From Marvania coccoides (Eukaryota > Chlorophyta > Trebouxiophyceae > Chlorellales > Chlorellaceae): 64,000 nucleotides of DNA. Below the pieces are notes generated by a model. That model saw nothing but the letters and a program-made list of their open reading frames with translations. It made no database searches and was not told the DNA's origin. This document shows, one piece after another, positions 44,723 through 56,023 of this stretch (within the stretch, counting starts at the first letter, position 1; every line of letters starts with the position of its first letter). Position numbers and translations under genes: made by a program. The stretch covers positions 310,001 through 374,000 of the forward strand of contig OY978105.1 in assembly GCA_963854735.1 (NCBI GenBank). Reading direction: 5' to 3'.

Positions 44723-45094
44723 ATGTCCGTGCCCGCCAAAGACCGCATCAAGTCCGAGTTCACTACGCTGCTGGACAACTTCACCAACCTGGTCAAGGCC
44801 GCCAAGGTTCAAGATGCCATCGGCCAAGCCTCAGTGCCAGGAGAGATGCTGGAAGTGTTTGCGGAGAAGATGCTGGCCTCCTGTCGCGTGCTGCTGGCCA
44901 TTGCTGGAGAGCTGAAGCGCAACGCCCTGCTGAACGACGTGGAAGAAAGAAACGCTGAAGTGTTGGCGACGCGACGGAGGCTGCTGCAGGAGGCGGAAGA
45001 GGCGATGCGAAGCGCGGGAGCGGCTGGGCAGCAGACAGGGACAGGGCAGCAGGATGAAGTCATGCGAGAAGCCAGCAACGTGAGCATAGGCTGA
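44723..45094 (+). CDS. MED22: Mediator subunit MED22
   Basis: A single exon of 123 residues. It reads MSVPAKDRIKSEFTTLLDNF then TNLVKAAKVQDA, followed by VFAEKMLASCRVLLAIAGEL and an extended helix (DVEERNAEVLATRRRLLQEA). This three-helix pattern with DNF-x-x-L-V-K-A-A-K matches MED22 (Surf5), a head-module subunit of the RNA polymerase II Mediator, and the length is typical. A glycine/glutamine-rich tail ends the protein. Small helical Mediator subunits resemble one another, so some doubt remains. Confidence 0.78.
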   Translation: MSVPAKDRIKSEFTTLLDNFTNLVKAAKVQDAIGQASVPGEMLEVFAEKMLASCRVLLAIAGELKRNALLNDVEERNAEVLATRRRLLQEAEEAMRSAGAAGQQTGTGQQDEVMREASNVSIG

Positions 45095-45535
45095 TGAAAA
45101 ATAAATTATATTTGAGCGTACTAACATTTTTTATTTTGTTTATATGAAACCAACCCTGTAAGGCTCATACAGTCCGTATCGAATACTAGGCAGCGTGCAG
45201 CACCGGGCCTATTGGAAGCTTCTTTGCATGCAGCAGGCTTAAGTACGGTGGGCAGCTCATTCACCAGCACTTTGGATCGGCACCAAAGGTGGAAATGAGA
45301 GGAATTCAACAAAATCGTTGCTCAACAAAAATTAAAAGGGGTAGATACAAAAATATAAAAAAAAAATTGCGATTTATTACTTGGGGGGGGGGAGGAAACT
45401 TTCTAAAGAGCTCTCCGTCCTCCATTAAGACTTCTTGCAAACCAATCAATTTTGCTATTCACGCCGCCATTTCTGCCTAATCATAAGATCCCTAAAATGA
45501 AGCCCTGAAATTGTATATCCGTGCCACTTGAGCTC
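45095..45535. other. Intergenic, converging 3' ends
   Basis: About 440 bases, with a G-run at about 45385-45393. No gene recognised. Confidence 0.4.
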
Positions 45536-47319
45536 CTAAAGCAGTTCAAGTTTCTTTTCCGACGTGAGGTAATCTGCAGGGGTGTCGCACGTTTTATTCT
45601 GCACGAGGGGGGCAGCAGCAGTCGTCAGATTTCCAAGAAAAACGAGTTGCTATGATACTTAATAAATTTAATGCAAGGTTGGTGACTCACCCATTGGTAG
45701 TAGTGGTGATAGCCCTGAAGGGGAAAAAATGGGGAAGAAAATGGTTATAGTTATTTTGCTTGGCTAAAAGTGTACAATATGAACAATACAGCGCGCGGCT
45801 CACCCAGTCGCAGAAGCGGTGCACTTCTGTCGTGCGGTTGAAGTGCAGCGCCAGGGCGTAGTACCTTGTGGGCGCATCTCCCCACCTGGAATAAAAATAA
45901 AAAAATAAAAAAACTTATTGTCAATAAACAGAGGGTTCAACGCCGCTTTTTATCCGCTTCACCCATCCTTAATTCTATTGAATTTTAAAACCGAATATCA
46001 AATGCTCCGCACCTCCCCCAGAAGTTTCCTCGCCGGGCATCAATTTTTTCGGTCAAGTCCCACAGGCTCTGGTGGCCCTTGTACTTTTTTACGTCCACAA
46101 TTTCAAAGTTGTTGTAAATCATGTTCATCTGCGTCGTGTTGACCTTGGTCTCATCCTCAGGCCAGTTGAACTGCCAGTCCGCCTGCTGCTTTGCCACGCT
46201 GCATTTTTAAATATCAAACATAATTTATAGGTCCTAGAAATCAGCTTTTAAAGGCCTAACGTATCAAACATGCATTTAAAGCAACTCACTCGATTTTCTT
46301 CTCCCGCACAAAGTCCATGAGCACTGAGAAGAGCCCCTGCGTCACGAAAACGTAATCCAGCGTGTCTGCCTGCCAGGCCGCCACCCAACCCTTCTTCCGC
46401 ATCAACGCAAACATGTCGTAGTTAATGGGGTCCAGCAGGTACGTGTCATCGTCTAGCCGGGCGTAGTAGTCCAAATTTTCGATGGCGGGGTGCGAGAATA
46501 TTTTCTTCGCCCAGAACCGGCACATGGCTTGGTAGCCAGGGTACAGCTTGGCGTACGGAATCTTCGGGAAGTACTTCCGCCCCCACATGATGGGCCGCAC
46601 AGGCACGTCGGGCGGGGGTTTCAGCTCCTCTGTTGCGTCAATGAACGTGATGTTGAGCCCCAAGTGGCCCACCTGCGCGGGAGTTGAACAAGGGGGTGAG
46701 GGCCAAATTTGGTGGCGGGGGGAGGGGGGGAGGATCTGGGGTGGGGGTGCGCCTCACCTTGTCCTCCACTGTCTTCTGGAGGGTGTCATCTGTGTGGAAG
46801 ATGATGATCGGGTAGCGGTACTTGCAGTTGTTCATTACGTAAAGCTGCCGCAAACTCCTGCACAATTCGGGCACCCGCCGTGCCAAGTACACCCTGCAGC
46901 ATAGATCGTGACGAAGAGAATGATGAAAGGGTCGAAATAAAAAGGGGAGCAACTCGATTGGATGTTTCAAATCCATGTTCGCACCAGGCAGCGTTTGGCT
47001 TCGCTGGGGTCGCTGCGTCAGGCTGAACGAGGCACCCATCCTCCTTTTCGATGCTGGAGTGGGGCGGCATGTCCACCCCGTCCGCAAATGTCCATCTTCG
47101 CAGAGGGGTCTCTACAAAAGTCTTGTCGATGTCTGGCAGCGACACTTGCGACTGCTTCTCTCCAAACAGCCCCTTTGTGATATCACTCGAGAAGAATCCA
47201 GCCGCTAAATCTTTGGGAATGTATGAATGAATTCGGTTCACTTCGAGGAGGCCTCCTAAGGACAAGATTACAAGCAAGGGGAAGCCGATGAAGACTGACT
47301 TCTTCCTGACGCGGACCAT
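45536..47319 (-). CDS. GT15 (KRE2/MNT1-type) alpha-mannosyltransferase
   Basis: Seven exons: 47319-46985, 46893-46758, 46672-46290, 46198-46013, 45885-45804, 45714-45691 and 45598-45536, giving 402 residues. A short basic start and one hydrophobic helix (FIGFPLLVILSLGGLL) mark a type II Golgi protein. Family blocks: ARRVPELCRSLRQLY, YPGYQAMCRFWAKKIFSHP, LDYYARLDDDTYLL, NNFEIVDVKKYKGHQ, FWGRWGDAPTRYYALALHF and HRFCDWGYHHYYQW. These correspond to the GT15 core, including the RWGDAP segment. In fungi GT15 enzymes extend O- and N-linked mannose chains from GDP-mannose. Exon 6 is only 24 bases long. The family is best known from fungi, so presence here is notable. Confidence 0.9.
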
Positions 47320-48689
47320 GTTGATTTTATATTAATTTTGAAAACTCGTTTCAAACTCAATTGCGATAAAAATGTTTTGTATGACCCCTTTTTTTCTGTC
47401 TTTCCCCCCAAAATCGACAAAATATGAAAGAATAGAAGAGTTACTTCGCGCAATTCAATTGAGCTGAAATACATTTTATTATTATTCACAGTATTTGTAT
47501 ATGGGCCCTGGCATAGTCCTCTGCCGGCGATGGCCGGGCGGGCCATTGACACTTTCAATCCATAAGAAATTATGAAGCTGCAAGCACTGTGCGCTTGCAG
47601 CTTAAAAATTGATTGGAATAAAACGAGTGTTTGATATTTGTTGCATTGCAAGGTCCTGGTGATCCAACTGTTAGTTTCAAATTGAGATGGCGAACCCTAA
47701 AATTTCTGGGATGAACAATTAAATTTTTGAAGCACGACCCTTTGATTTTGGATAGAAAAATCGATAAAAATGCGCTAAAGATTATCAGTGGCTGCGATGG
47801 TTCATTTTCCCCTCATGTCGACCTTATCTCAAGAGAACGTCGCATGCCGTGACACTGCCGCTTATTACCCAAGTTGGGCTAGCCATATTCATGTTGGTTA
47901 ATCTCTTGAAAACGAGTCTGAAAGTTTGTGGCTCTATAAAATGCCTTGTGAAGTATAATTTGGATGGGGTGTTGCGCGCCGCTCTGCCAGATGTCTGTGT
48001 TGGTCAGGTGAGGTAGGAAGGAGGCCTGGAAATGGTGAAATTGGACAATGCCACAGATTTGCATCCTTACAGCATGGCTCTCCAGGTGGATGTCTCGGCG
48101 ACACAGTTGGGCGTCCGAGTGCGAGAGATGTGGCTAACATGGCGTCGGAATTTCCCAAATGCAAAATTGTCTTTTTTTTCTGGGGTATTTTATGCAATAA
48201 GGAACTAGGTGCGGCCATTAGTTCCAGGAATCATTTTGGAGCTAATTTTTCGCCCCCGTTTTCAGCGCATGCTGACCTGCTGGGGATGGGAGGTTGGGAG
48301 GTTGGAGGGCCAGCGGATGGTGGTGCTCTCCATGGTGGCAGATTTCAGCGCTTTTTCGTAGCGCAACAGCTGCAGCATGCCACATACTATTTTCCAGTAC
48401 TTTTTTAACAGTGTTTGAGTATAACATAGCAGAGATGCGACAAAATTGAATGTATGGATGCGACGTTTACGTTCGCGGTGCGTATTTCGCGCTCTTCCTA
48501 CATTGCCGAAGTTTTGTTGCATATAAATGTCTATCACAGACCCCCAAAAGGACTCGAAATCGCGTTCCTGGATCACACGCGAGAATTTGCAATATTCGCA
48601 AATTCAAAATTATAATTCGTTTTTTGGGGCCTAAAAAATTTTAAGCTAATTTTCACAGCACTCAGTATCACTAGTACAAACGATATACA
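47320..48689. other. Intergenic, no gene recognised
   Basis: About 1.37 kb separating two head-to-head genes. Frames on either strand (for example 48130-48408) have no family content. Both promoters must lie at its ends. Confidence 0.4.
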
Positions 48690-51114
48690 ATGGCGACAAC
48701 GTCTGATGAGGCCTTCCGTCCTCGCAGGGCTTTTGATTCAGACAATGACGGGTCTGTGGGAGCACACAGCCCCGCGGGGAGCTCCGCAAGTGAGTGAAAC
48801 GCATTGTACACTATCGCCGTGTCGCGTGCACCGGGATTGCAGCTCGCGTGCGGGCCCAAGGCTGCCTAGCAGATTGATTACTGATTTTCGACCACCTCCA
48901 CGCCGCTCCGCCCCGCATTACCCTCTTCCGCTGTATCTCCCCCCTGCAGGTGTCGGCAACGCGCCGGCGCGCCCCCACCAGCCCCCCCGCGACTCCCCCA
49001 CCTTGGGCGATGTCCCCATCCGCTCTCAAGCCTCCTCCCCCGTGGTGGTGTTCCCCTCCTCGGCGGCGCAGCGCCAGCTGTTTGCCGAGGCGCCGGCGCC
49101 CCGGTGCGCCGCCGCCAAGCGCAAGCTGGACGACGCCGCCTCCGACGGCAATTCCCCCCGCTGGTTCTCTTCAAACGGCAACGACGCCTTCAGCTGCGAC
49201 AGCCTGCGAGAGGCGGGGAGCGGCGACGACGCCGACTGGATGGCGGAGATTACCTTTGACGACATTTCCGCAGAGGAGGATGCCTGCGCCCTGCCTGGCA
49301 TCGATATCGACGGCATTTTCTTCGCTGCTGGTGACGACTTCCTGCCTGAGGAGCTGGCTTTTTTGAGGTCCCTGGATGCGATGAACGCCGTGGACGCCCT
49401 GGAAGCCTGCGGCCGCGGCCGAGGCTACGGCTATGGTGTGGAGGAGGGCAATGAGGAGGAAGAGGAGGAGAATACGGGGCACGGGATGGAGGGCCTGACT
49501 GGTGATGGCAACGCTGTTGCTTTAGAGATTTCCGCTGGAGACGCTGCCGTGCTGGTGTGCAAGGTTGAAAAGGTGACGGCGCGGCTGCAGGAGGCCAAGG
49601 TGGAGCTGCAGGCCAAGGAGGCGATGCTGTCTGCCTCAAACCAGCGCCTGACTGAGATGTATGTGGCCAAGGGGGAGCTGGAAGAGAGGTGGCTGCGGGA
49701 CGTGCGCCAGCTGCAGGACCGCGTGGCTGCCATGGAGGTGCACTACCTGGAGGCCAGCGGGGCGGCGGCGGCGGCGGTGGCAGAGCGCACCGCCATGGCT
49801 CGCTGGGGAGCGGAGCTGGAAGCCGCGCTGCACCGGCTGTCTGCCGAACACGAGGTGGCGATGCGGTGTGGCGCCGGGCTGGAGCGCCAGCTGCAGGAGA
49901 TGCAGCATGGGGCGCAGCGTGCCAAGTTGGAGGCGGCGGCCGGCGCGGCTGCGGAACTCGACTCTCTGCGCCAGCAGCTGCAGGAGCAGCGTGACCAGGC
50001 TGAGGGCGCTCTGGCGGCGCTGTCTGCCGAGAACGCGGGGCTGCGAGGGGCGGGCGAGCGGCAGCGAATGGCGGCAGCGGCAAACGAGGCGGCGGTGACG
50101 GAGCGGATCGCCACGCTCGAGGCCCGCATCGCCGCCATGCAGCACGCGCTGGATGCCGCCCAGCACGAGGCTTCTGCCCAGCGCCGCCTGGCGTACGACG
50201 CGCAGCGCCAGAGCGAAGAAGCTGCGGAGCGGGGGGCGGCGGCGCTGAAAGAGGCGGCGGCCGAGGCCCAGGCGGCCACCGCGCGGGCTGCCGCGGCTGA
50301 GCGCGCAAATGCGGCTCTGGAGACGCGGCTGGAGGAGGTGGAGCGCCAGGCGCGGCGCAACGACGCCGCTCTGCGCAGTGAGGCCGCCGCTGTTGCTGGC
50401 GAATTAAAGAGCGCTGCGCTGGAGCGCGGCGCCGCCCGGTGCGAGGCCGGCAGGGCCATGCAAGGCCTGGCGGCCAGGAACCGTGCGCTCATGGCGGCTG
50501 CGGCGAGGGAGGCCGCTGCTGCCGAGCGCGCTGCCGCTGCTGAGCGCCAGATGGCCGCGCTGCAGCAGGTCTTGGCGGGGCAGGAGCTGATGAACGAGCA
50601 ATGGGAGCGCAACGCGGAGGTGGCCGCAGCGGAGGCGCTCATGCTGCGCCGGGCAGCGAAGAAGGGCGCCGCAGTGGATGCATCGCTGCTGTGGCTGGGC
50701 ACTCCCTCCCCGCCGCTGGACAACGCGACGGTGGAGGTGGTCGCTGGCGCCCCTCCCTCTCCCGCCTTTTCCCCCGCCTCCCGCTCGCCCCTGGGGGCCA
50801 CTTCTTCCGTCTCCAAAATCTCGGCATTCAGACAGAGCAGCGCAGGGGGGTGGTCTCTGGGCGGCATCCCCCCTGCTGCCCGCGGGCTGGCGGTGACCGG
50901 CGCTGCTGTGAGGCGCGCTGTGCCGGCGGTGCAGAAGGGCGCCGCGCCAGCAGCGGCTGCTGGCTTCAGGTTGGTGGACTCCACTGCTACCGCCGAGCAG
51001 ACTGGGTTTCTCTTCTACTACGAGACCCTGGAACGCGTGCAGCACGACGCGCCGTACGCCTGGAAGAGCTTCTGCACCACGACCGCCGCCGTTGAGGGGA
51101 TGCGTGCGTGGTGA
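48690..51114 (+). CDS. Long alanine-rich coiled-coil protein, unknown function
   Basis: Two exons, 48690-48789 and 48950-51114 (phase-1 intron), giving 754 residues. The first ~100 residues are disordered and proline/serine-rich, with a basic KRKLDDAASD stretch. An acidic region lies around residue 150-260, ending in EEGNEEEEEENTG. A near-continuous coiled coil then runs from about residue 285 to 640 (start: VCKVEKVTARLQEAKVELQA), unusually rich in alanine, arginine and glutamate. The C-terminus is serine/proline/alanine-rich, ending FLFYYETLERVQHDAPYAWK then SFCTTTAAVEGMRAW, which may be a small folded motif. I do not recognise the family; a structural role (cytoskeleton, centriole, nuclear envelope) would fit but is only a guess. 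Confidence 0.75.
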
Positions 51115-51687
51115 GCTTTGAGGGGGAGTGAGGAGAAGGTTGTGCGGTTAGGACCGGCTGGCTGGCGGCGCTCTTTATTACGAAATCGGAAAAAGTGTAG
51201 TCTGGAGAGGCTGCCGCCGGCAGCTTCCTTGCGCGGCATATTTATACATTAAATGAGACCATAGCTATTCTTCAACCGATTTTCTAGCCTCCGGACTCCG
51301 GTTGGGTTTGCTTCCAAACCAATAGCAATCTTAATGCTCAGTATTACGTTCTGCTCTTTGGCTAATGCTGGCTCGTGAGAGGAAGCCAAACAGATACAAT
51401 TTTTTTACTTTTGGCTCTGACTTGGGATTGAAATTTCTCCCCTTACTTTTTCTAGATTTTTTTCTCGATATCCATTTTTCTATTTCCTTCTCTGTTTCTT
51501 TGCTTATATATTCTTCTGCGGTTACTTCCATGCATGCATTTGATATGATACCCTCTCTCTTTACGTGTAAATTTCTCTAAAATATCTAACATTCTGCGGC
51601 AGAATTGCAGTTAGATATTGCAGTATGCTACTACTCAGAATAAGAGGGGATTATCCAGGTCCAATTTGAACATCCCCTGCAGCGCGA
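51115..51687. other. Intergenic, no gene recognised
   Basis: About 570 AT-rich bases downstream of the coiled-coil gene. Complementary frames at 51331-51580 are lysine/phenylalanine-rich and look non-coding. Confidence 0.4.
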
Positions 51688-51880
51688 TTAAAGGCTAGCC
51701 TGCAGGATCTCAATGAGCTTCTGCTCCAGCTGAGAACAGCAGCGGTGCAGACTCAGCAGCACAGTGCGCACGCGCTCCTGCAATCCAGCCTCTAGCCTTT
51801 TGAACAGCTGCGGCTGGTCTTCAGAGGAAGTCTGCCGGCGCCACACCGCTAGCAGAGCCTGCTCCAGCCCAGGGCATGGC
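51688..51880 (-). pseudogene. Terminal-exon-like helical fragment
   Basis: GC-rich island in AT-rich sequence, open on the minus strand and ending with TAA at 51688-51690. It reads LEQALLAVWRRQTSSEDQPQ, LFKRLEAGLQERVRTVLLSL and HRCCSQLEQKLIEILQASL. The spacing of leucines suggests amphipathic helices. No upstream partner exon was found before the subtilase gene, and repeats R1 and R2 lie just upstream, so this is probably a gene remnant. Confidence 0.35.
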
Positions 51881-51950
51881 TCTTAAAATCTTGATTTCTT
51901 CTAGTTGCATAGTTAGTGGGTGACATGCATACAAAAAAGCATATGAAAAT

Positions 51951-51969
51951 ACATTACAGGGTTTAAAGT
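51951..51969 (+). repeat. Dispersed repeat R1, copy c (short)
   Basis: Contains ACATTACAGGGTTTAAAGT only; the rest of the unit is missing. Confidence 0.5.
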
Positions 51970-52078
51970 TGCATTTTCGGATTATTGCTAATGCAATATC
52001 TCCACGCCCAAGTCATTCATCAATTCAGAATATTTATTCAATTATCATAATTATGTCAAATGTGCTATCCGATAGGCC

Positions 52079-52110
52079 TCGGGAAGGTGCCCCTGGGAGG
52101 TCGTGCAACG
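52079..52110 (+). repeat. Dispersed repeat R2, partial copy
   Basis: GTGCCCCTGGGAGGTCGTGC matches the second half of the R2 unit found in introns at 57980, 60457 and 61808. Confidence 0.45.
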
Positions 52111-52389
52111 GCGGCGGGGCTCATCTGGCATTTCTCTTCTATACCATTATTAAAATATTATACTTGACAAGCTATAAACTTCATATAAACAAATTAATAA
52201 AAACACCGATCATTGATGGTATTGCACAGATTTTTTTTAAAAAAAAGGCTCTCTCGACGGCGCACCTGCCACAGGGGCATAAATAAGGTCACTGATAGAG
52301 CAAGGGAAACAAGAGGTTGAAAACAAGAGGTTGAAAATACCGACGTCTTATAAATATTATGAATGCTAATTCCTGTACCGGTGCATCTT

Positions 52390-55300
52390 CTACGGCGCCT
52401 GGAGGAGCTTGCTGGGGCTGTTTGAATCGAACTGCGCCTGGGCAGCAGCGCTGTTGATGGAGGACACCAGGTCGTACGGGGATGCCCCCGGGTTTTGTTG
52501 GAGCACCAGTGCCACCGCGCCAGCCACAAGGGGGGCCGCCATGGAGGTTCCCGAGAGCGTCTTGGTGGCTGAGTCGTCAGAAATGCCAGCGCTGACGATG
52601 CCGTCTCCTGCAAAAGAGTGGGGAGATATTATGCTCGAAAAATAGACGAATTTTGATTCATTCTATTAGTAGTTGAATGTGCAAAAGGAAACCACAATTT
52701 ATTTAAAATTTTAATTTACGTTTTTTTACAATTAATAATTAGAAGCAGAAACTTGCCTGGGGCCCAGATGTCCACGCATGCGCCCACGTTGGAGAACGCC
52801 GCTGCGGCGTCGTTCCTGGTGGTGGCGGCCACCGTGATGGCTGCCGGGGCGCCTGAGGGCGACGATGTGCAGGCATCGCCCCCAAAGTTGTTGCCAGCGG
52901 CAGTCACCACGTGGATGCCAGCGCGCACGATCTCGTCCACCGCGTCATCCAGCGCCTTGGAGCGGGAGCCGCCCAACGACATCACAACCACCGCCGGCCA
53001 CCCCTGGGCAGCCACGTCACTGCGCACCCAATCCAAGCCAGAAATGACCCTGGAGAAGGCACCCGAGCCCTCTTCAGACAGCACCTTCATCGGGTGCACT
53101 ATAGCCTGCTTGGCCACGCCGTAGCAGGTGCCGGCAGCGGTGCCCGCAACGTGGCTGCCGTGCCCGTTGAAATCAAGGGCAGCGCCAGGGGAGCATCGAG
53201 CATCTAGGGTGCAGTCGGCGCCCTGGCCCACGCGCCCGCGGAATTCGGTGTGTGTGGGGAGGATGCCGGTGTCCAGCACGTAGATGTGGACCCCGGCGCC
53301 AGTGAGGGCAGAGTCAAATCGGCCGTCCAGGGGGAGGGAGGCCTGGTCGATGCGGTCCAAGCTGCGCGGATTTTTTTGTGTAGATGGTTGAAAGTTATAA
53401 TTTAACGGGGAGAAATGAGAGGGAGGAATACTTGAAATGAGGAGGAAGGAAAACATGGCGAGAAGCAGGGGAGGCTGCTTTGGGGCAACGAGAAACACAT
53501 CTGTGTGGCATGGATCACAGAAAATTGTATTGAATTTTTCTATTCAAAATTTACTTACTTCCAGGGCACAGAGGGACAGGAAGAGCTGGAGGCGGTGGCC
53601 TCGCCAACAGAAGAACCGTCTTCGGCAGTTGTCGCCGCATCTTCAGGCGCAGGTGCAGCAACCGAAACATCTTCGTCGCGGATGAGGGGGCTCAGCACGT
53701 AGGTGGCAACCCCCACCGCAGCTTTAATCGCCTCAGGGCTCACAGGCACCAGTTCTCTCTGCTTGGAGTCATCGCCAATGAGGGGTCCCAGCACGTAGGT
53801 GGCGACGCCCACAGCCGCATCAATGGACGCAAGATCAACCGCGGGGTTTTCAGGGGCAGGCTGGGGGCTGTCGGCGATCAGGGGGCGAAGCACGTAGGTA
53901 GCAACGTCCACTGCAGCAGCAATGGCTGCAGGGCCCAGAGGGCCTTCTTCCGCGAGCTTCTCAGGCGCTGGGGCGCGCTCACGATTAAAGAGGGGCTTCA
54001 GCACGTAGGAGGCCACGCCCGCAGCGGCCTCGATGGCCTCAGCGTCCGCTGAAATTTCCCCTTCTGGCGTGGGAGGTTTGGCATTAATGAGGGGGCGAAG
54101 GACGTAGGAGGCCACCTCCACCGCAGAGACTGTGGTATATGGGTTCACCGGCGTCTCCTCGGGCTTGGGCGCAGCTGCTTGCGCTCCCTCCTTGGCCTTG
54201 GCGTCGATGAGCGGCTGCAGAATTCGGGTGGCGATCTGCACGGCAGCCTCCACGCCGGCATCCTCGCTATGCTCCGCTTTGCGCACCCTGCCGTCGACGG
54301 CGTCCGCCGAGGCCTGGCGCAGCGGCTGCAGCAGCTTGGAGGCGACGTCCACGGCGGCCTCAATGACAGCAGGGTCGGTGGCGGTTGCTGGATCTTTCTC
54401 AACCTTAAGCTTGCTGAAGGTGGGCTCGGCCCCCTCTGCCGCCTCCTCCACTTCTTTGTTCAGCTCCTGCAGAATCTCCTCCTTGGTGGCGTCCAAGGAG
54501 GTATTGAGGGCGTTAAATGCTTCAAAGGCATAGCGCTGCTTCCACTCGGACTCGTTGCGCCGGCGCGCGATCTCCTCGCTGAGGTCGGCGATGGGCTTCA
54601 CCAGCTGCACGGCAAATTTAAACCAAAATTTAGATGAAAACAAACAAAATGTTGGTGCTGAAAATTTGGTTACGTCATTATAACCAACAAACCTGGGGCG
54701 CGGAGATGTTTTCCAGGTCGGTGCCAAACTCGGTGGAAGCCTCCGCGGCCTGCCCCAGCGCCGTGGCAGCCACGTCCACAGCAGAGGCTGCAGCGTCGAC
54801 GGCAGCGGTGACGAACTTCTCGCGCTCCTCAGCCACGTTGACGGAGATGGAAGAGCTCGCTTTGGCGCGTTTCTTCGCGTTTTCGCTTTCCTCGCTGTCT
54901 TCTGTCGTGAACAGCGCCCGGCGGTGAGAAGAAAGCGCAGAAAAGGAAGAAGAAAGCGCTGTAGCTACCCTGTCGCGGTCAAAGTACTCCACTGTGCCCA
55001 GCAGTGCGGCACGCATGGCCTTTAGGTCTGCCTCAGAGTCCGCGGTGATGGAAATAAAAGGCCATGCCGGCTCGGCAGCGTTGTTGCCGTTGCGGTCTCC
55101 AATGAGCTCCTGCAGCGCTGTGCACCGCCCGTTGAAGCGCCCAGATTCGCCAGCCAACTCATCGCAGAGCTCCGCCACGGCGGCGGCGGAGGCGCCAGGG
55201 GCCAGGCGGGCGATGATGGGGGCAGAGCCGTCCGTGCTGGCCACGAAATCTCCGCCGTAGAGGGGCACAAGTTGGCTGGCGGGGGAAAATGCCGCAGCCA

Positions 55301-56023
55301 GCTGAGGGTTGCATGCTGTGCCGATGCACGTGGCATCGAGGGAGCCCTCGGGTGGCGAAAAAAATATTATGGGGAGGAGAGTTGTTTGGTCCAGGGACAT
55401 CTCGAATCCAAGGCCAGACACGTCGGTGAACGCGAGGGAGTCCCAGGCGTAGGGGGAGTCGGTCTCGGGAGGGGGCGCAGCGCCGTCGACGAGCGCTGCG
55501 AGGTTGATTTGCAGGCGGTACCAGCCGTCATCGCCGGCGGTCACCAGGCGGGATACGTTGGGGTCTGGGGAGTTGACGGCATTGGCCAGCAGGAGGAAGT
55601 CGGACACGCGGTCGTTGCGGTAGTCGTGCAGCTGCAGCGCTGCGCGTTCCAGGGCTGAGCCGCGGACCCACAGGTCGAGCACGCTGGAGGCGTTGAAAGG
55701 CGGGGTGGAGGTGAAAATGAGGGAGCTGAACGGGTCTGCGACCCCGAAGAGGCCGTACTGAGAGCCCAGGCGCCCCGCGGTGGCGTTGGTGGCGTTGATT
55801 GCGGCCCCAAAGTTGAGGGAGAACCAGTTGGGAGCCAGAGACCCGTTGCGGTAGATGTCTCCGATCTGCGGGGCAACGGGGCTGATGAGATGGTGCTGCC
55901 ATTTGGGGCAAAAGCAATGGTAAATGCGAAACGTGCCTGCAGGTCGACCTGCCCAGGAATTTCTTGAGATGCCGCCAGTGATGCGACCCCCAGCAGGAGC
56001 AGCGCCCGCAACACGAGCAGCAT
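52390..56023 (-). CDS. Secreted subtilisin-like protease (S8A) with a seven-unit helical repeat array
   Basis: Five exons: 56023-55937, 55865-54693, 54604-53559, 53361-52757 and 52607-52390, giving 1042 residues. A signal peptide ([18 protein letters not shown]) starts it. Residues ~30-260 are an unassigned, glycosylatable domain. A segment like an I9 propeptide follows ([20 protein letters not shown] ... VEYFDRDRV). Residues ~545-735 hold seven units of about 25-45 residues sharing A-A-V-x-V-A-x-Y-V-L-x-P-L-I. The proteinase K-type domain has D799 (VLDTGI), H836 (NGHGSHVAG), the AAGNN oxyanion site and S992 (SGTSMAAP), so it should be active. Two introns start with GC: the last (CCAG|GCAAGT) beyond doubt, the first (CAG|GCACGT) by frame. 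Confidence 0.9.

Larger units (their letters stand above)
51881..52389. other. Intergenic with repeat remains
   Basis: About 500 bases holding a short R1 copy (51951-51969) and a partial R2 copy (52079-52110). No gene seen. Confidence 0.4.

Noticed and set aside
48878..50984. Very long minus-strand and shifted frames across the coiled-coil gene (up to 413 codons)
   Set aside because: Alanine/arginine/proline/serine shadows of a GC-rich plus-strand coding exon; no motifs.
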